Shown here piece by piece: positions 3,973 to 5,836 of a stretch of DNA of 5,836 nt. Within the stretch, counting starts at the first letter, position 1. Each line of letters opens with the position of its first letter. The position numbers and the translations under genes were made by a program. Origin of the DNA: Rhodospirillales bacterium (GTDB taxonomy: Bacteria; Pseudomonadota; Alphaproteobacteria; Rhodospirillales_A; Casp-alpha2). The notes under the pieces are model-generated. The model was not told where the DNA came from. It worked only from the letters and a program-made list of their open reading frames with translations, and ran no database searches. The DNA is taken from positions 1 through 5,836 of the forward strand of contig JAESSX010000346.1 in NCBI GenBank assembly GCA_016763915.1. Direction: 5' to 3'.

Positions 3973-5697
3973 CTAATTCAGAAGGCGTTGGCGAAGCGCG
4001 GTTTCGACCTTCTCGAGAACGCCCTGCCAATCGTCCGGGGATGGTTGGCGGAACAGGCGCATGGAAGGATACCAGGGGCTGTCATCGCGGCCCAGCAACC
4101 ATCGCCAGTCCGGTGCGAAAGGCAATAGCGTCCACACGGGCTTGCCCAACGCGCCGGCCAGATGGGCGACCGAGGTATCGACCGAAATTATCAGGTCCAG
4201 TTCCTCCATCACCGAGGCCGTGGCGGTGAAATTTCCCAGCGTCCGGCTCTGGTCATTGATGCTCTCGCTCATGCCGAAGCGAGCGATATCCCGGCTTCGT
4301 TCGCCTACCTGCAGGCCGTAAAAGGCAAACCCTTCCACATCCAGCAAGGATTTAAATAAGGGAAGGCTAATGGAACGGTTCTGGTCATTTTTATGCGCCG
4401 GGCTGCCGGCCCAGGCGATACCCACCTTCAGCTTGCCGTTGCCGTCCAGCTTCCGGTTCGGTGCGGCCGGGGGTTTAAAATAAGGGACCGTCGCCGGAAT
4501 CGATTCCATGTCCGTTCCAAGCAGGCCGGGCAGGCTGAGCAGCGAGGCCTGCACGCCATAGATCACCGAGCGATCCAGGTGGGTGACAACCCTGTCTACG
4601 CCGGGGACGTTTTGGAACAGGGTTTGTAGTTGAGGTGGGCATTTGACGACCACTGTGCCGCCCAACGCGGCAAGGGTTTCCGCATAGCGGACGAACTGGA
4701 TGGAATCGCCGAAATTCTGTTCGCAGTATATCAGGATCGTCTTTCCGTCCAGCCTGGAGCCGTCCCACGGGGTGCCGGGCACATTCCAGATCAGGGACTG
4801 GAAATCATCGCATCGGGTGCGCCATTGGTATTCCGCCCAGCCTTCCCGGAAGCGGCCCGTCATCAACAAAACCTGGGCCTGTTTCCAGTGGATTTCGGCA
4901 TTGTCCGGCTCCAGGGAAATGGCGTGTTGATAAGCGTCGATGGCGGCGTCCCAATCGCCGCGGCTTTTCAGGGCATTGCCCAGGTTGATGTGGGCCTCGG
5001 TCAATTTCGGCTCGACGGCGACCGCCTTGCGCAGGGTTTCCACCGCATCATCATATTTCCCCTGGTTCCGGAGAAGGCTGCCGAGGTTGCTGAGAGTTTC
5101 CGGCTGGTCGGGGGTAATTTCCAGAGCGCGCCCGAAGGCTTCCGCGGCCTCGGCGCCTTTGTTCTGCTGTATCATGGCGGCGCCGAATCCGTTAAGGGCC
5201 TGGGTGGATTCGGGGTCAATCTTCAACGCCTTCCGGTAGGATTCCACGGCCTCTTCGAGGCTGCCCTGTTTCGAGAGAATGTTGCCCAGGTTGATGTGGG
5301 CGGCGGCCTGGTCCGGAGTGATGTCGAGCGCCCGCCGGAGAGAGACGACGGCGTTGTCCAGCTTGCCCTGTATCTGGAAAACGCTTCCCAGATTGTTGTG
5401 GGCTTCCGCCAGTTCCGGGTCCTTCTCGATGGCCCGGCGCAGGGCGGATACGGCCTCGATGAATTTTCCCTGCACGGCCAATGCGGCGCCCAACTTGCTA
5501 AGAATCTCCGCCGCGTCGGGCCGGGATTGCAGAACCTCCCGGTAAAGGTGTTCCGCCTCACCAAAGAGCCCCGCCAAGTGGTGGTCGTGGGCTTTGCGCA
5601 CAAGGTCGTCGAAATCGTTATCCGCGCTGCTGTTGTCGGCGTCGGTTCCTGCCTGAAGCAGGGGGGACTTCGGGTCTTGGGGGATATTTTCAGTCAT
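3973..5697 (-). CDS. TPR protein with C-terminal glycosyltransferase-9-like domain
   Basis: A 574-residue cytoplasmic protein without signal peptide or membrane segment. After a polar N-terminus (1-28) come about eight 34-residue TPR units (roughly 30-300) with the usual pattern (AHNNLGSVFQIQGKLDNAV; AHINLGNILSKQGSLEEAV; AHINLGNALKSRGDWDAAI). The last one runs into GRFREGWAEYQWR (281-293), a junction common in this protein type. The C-terminal part (about 305-574) resembles heptosyltransferase-like family 9: CEQNFGDSIQFVRYAE (325-340), KVGIAWAGSP (424-433), VDTSVAHLAGALGKPVW (506-522) and DWRWLLGRDDSPWYPSMRLFRQ (530-551). Such fusions are widespread in alphaproteobacteria; acceptor and sugar are unknown, and a role in glycosylating surface structures is only a suggestion. 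ATG 5697 is preferred; the TTG at 5760 would overlap the preceding reading frame. Neither has a good ribosome site. Two TPR units 306 bases apart share an identical 20-base stretch. Confidence 0.88.
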   Translation of the reverse strand: MTENIPQDPKSPLLQAGTDADNSSADNDFDDLVRKAHDHHLAGLFGEAEHLYREVLQSRPDAAEILSKLGAALAVQGKFIEAVSALRRAIEKDPELAEAHNNLGSVFQIQGKLDNAVVSLRRALDITPDQAAAHINLGNILSKQGSLEEAVESYRKALKIDPESTQALNGFGAAMIQQNKGAEAAEAFGRALEITPDQPETLSNLGSLLRNQGKYDDAVETLRKAVAVEPKLTEAHINLGNALKSRGDWDAAIDAYQHAISLEPDNAEIHWKQAQVLLMTGRFREGWAEYQWRTRCDDFQSLIWNVPGTPWDGSRLDGKTILIYCEQNFGDSIQFVRYAETLAALGGTVVVKCPPQLQTLFQNVPGVDRVVTHLDRSVIYGVQASLLSLPGLLGTDMESIPATVPYFKPPAAPNRKLDGNGKLKVGIAWAGSPAHKNDQNRSISLPLFKSLLDVEGFAFYGLQVGERSRDIARFGMSESINDQSRTLGNFTATASVMEELDLIISVDTSVAHLAGALGKPVWTLLPFAPDWRWLLGRDDSPWYPSMRLFRQPSPDDWQGVLEKVETALRQRLLN

Positions 5698-5719
5698 AAA
5701 TAGGGGCTGTTCGCTATTT

Positions 5720-5836
5720 TCATTTGCGCCGTATCGGCGTGGAGTTAAGGGCAGCGGCAATGGCGTTCATAAACGGGCTGAGGTCAGAAGGGCGTTTGCG
5801 GTTTTCGGAACCTCTAATCGCCCAATTCCACATAAC
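5720..5836 (-). CDS. Possible 3' end of an unrecognised gene, cut by the window edge
   Basis: On the minus strand a frame is open from the window edge to a TGA at 5722-5720, giving 38 residues that end SPFMNAIAAALNSTPIRRK. It stops 22 bases before the ATG of the TPR gene, the spacing expected of an upstream operon gene. I do not recognise the sequence. At this length an open frame in GC-rich DNA can occur by chance. Internal ATGs at 5833 and 5770 would give peptides of only 37 or 16 residues. Confidence 0.3.
   Translation of the reverse strand, partial: VMWNWAIRGSENRKRPSDLSPFMNAIAAALNSTPIRRK

Noticed and set aside
4976..5301. Repeats at regular distance as a CRISPR array
   Set aside because: The repeated segments are TPR codons with a 102-base unit inside a continuous reading frame, without spacers.
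4630..5703. Plus-strand frame of about 357 codons opposite the TPR gene
   Set aside because: It mirrors the periodic TPR coding sequence, giving repeated low-complexity residues; the minus-strand protein has clear domains.

Overview
The window reads as chromosomal DNA from a GC-rich proteobacterium, most likely an alphaproteobacterium of the Rhodospirillales type. That placement is an inference from the GC-rich coding sequence, the style of the TPR/glycosyltransferase-9 fusion protein, a short Flp-type pilin and periplasmic sulfur-oxidation accessory genes. No rRNA, tRNA, CRISPR array, transposase or integrase is visible.

Layout, left to right. An AT-rich leader (1-97) precedes a plus-strand gene for a Tat-exported SoxW-like thioredoxin (98-718). 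Everything else is on the minus strand. A small ArsR-family repressor (747-1142) converges on soxW; its two cysteines have the spacing of the persulfide sensors SqrR and BigR, and a perfect 12-bp palindrome lies just upstream of it. The stretch 1149-1411 holds no gene, only that palindrome and two hairpins. Next, reading leftwards from higher coordinates, come a SoxS-like periplasmic thioredoxin and a secreted GlcG/HbpS (DUF336) protein whose GTG start overlaps the soxS stop. Upstream of these are a Tat-exported flavoprotein of the sulfide dehydrogenase type (FccB/SoxF), a 60-residue Flp/Fap pilin, and a 574-residue protein with about eight TPR repeats and a C-terminal glycosyltransferase-9-like domain. 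A possible 3' end of another minus-strand gene runs off the right edge.

How the parts may work together. The left two thirds look like an accessory sulfide/thiosulfate oxidation module. FccB would oxidise sulfide in the periplasm, SoxW and SoxS would keep cysteine-bound sulfur carriers or their partners in the right redox state, and the SqrR-like repressor would sense persulfide and release the genes. The catalytic core (SoxXA, SoxYZ, SoxB, SoxCD), the membrane electron donor SoxV and the cytochrome partner of FccB are not in the window. The pilin and TPR genes are not sulfur genes by family, but they lie directly upstream of fccB, with gaps of 16 and 22 bases, and may share its transcript.
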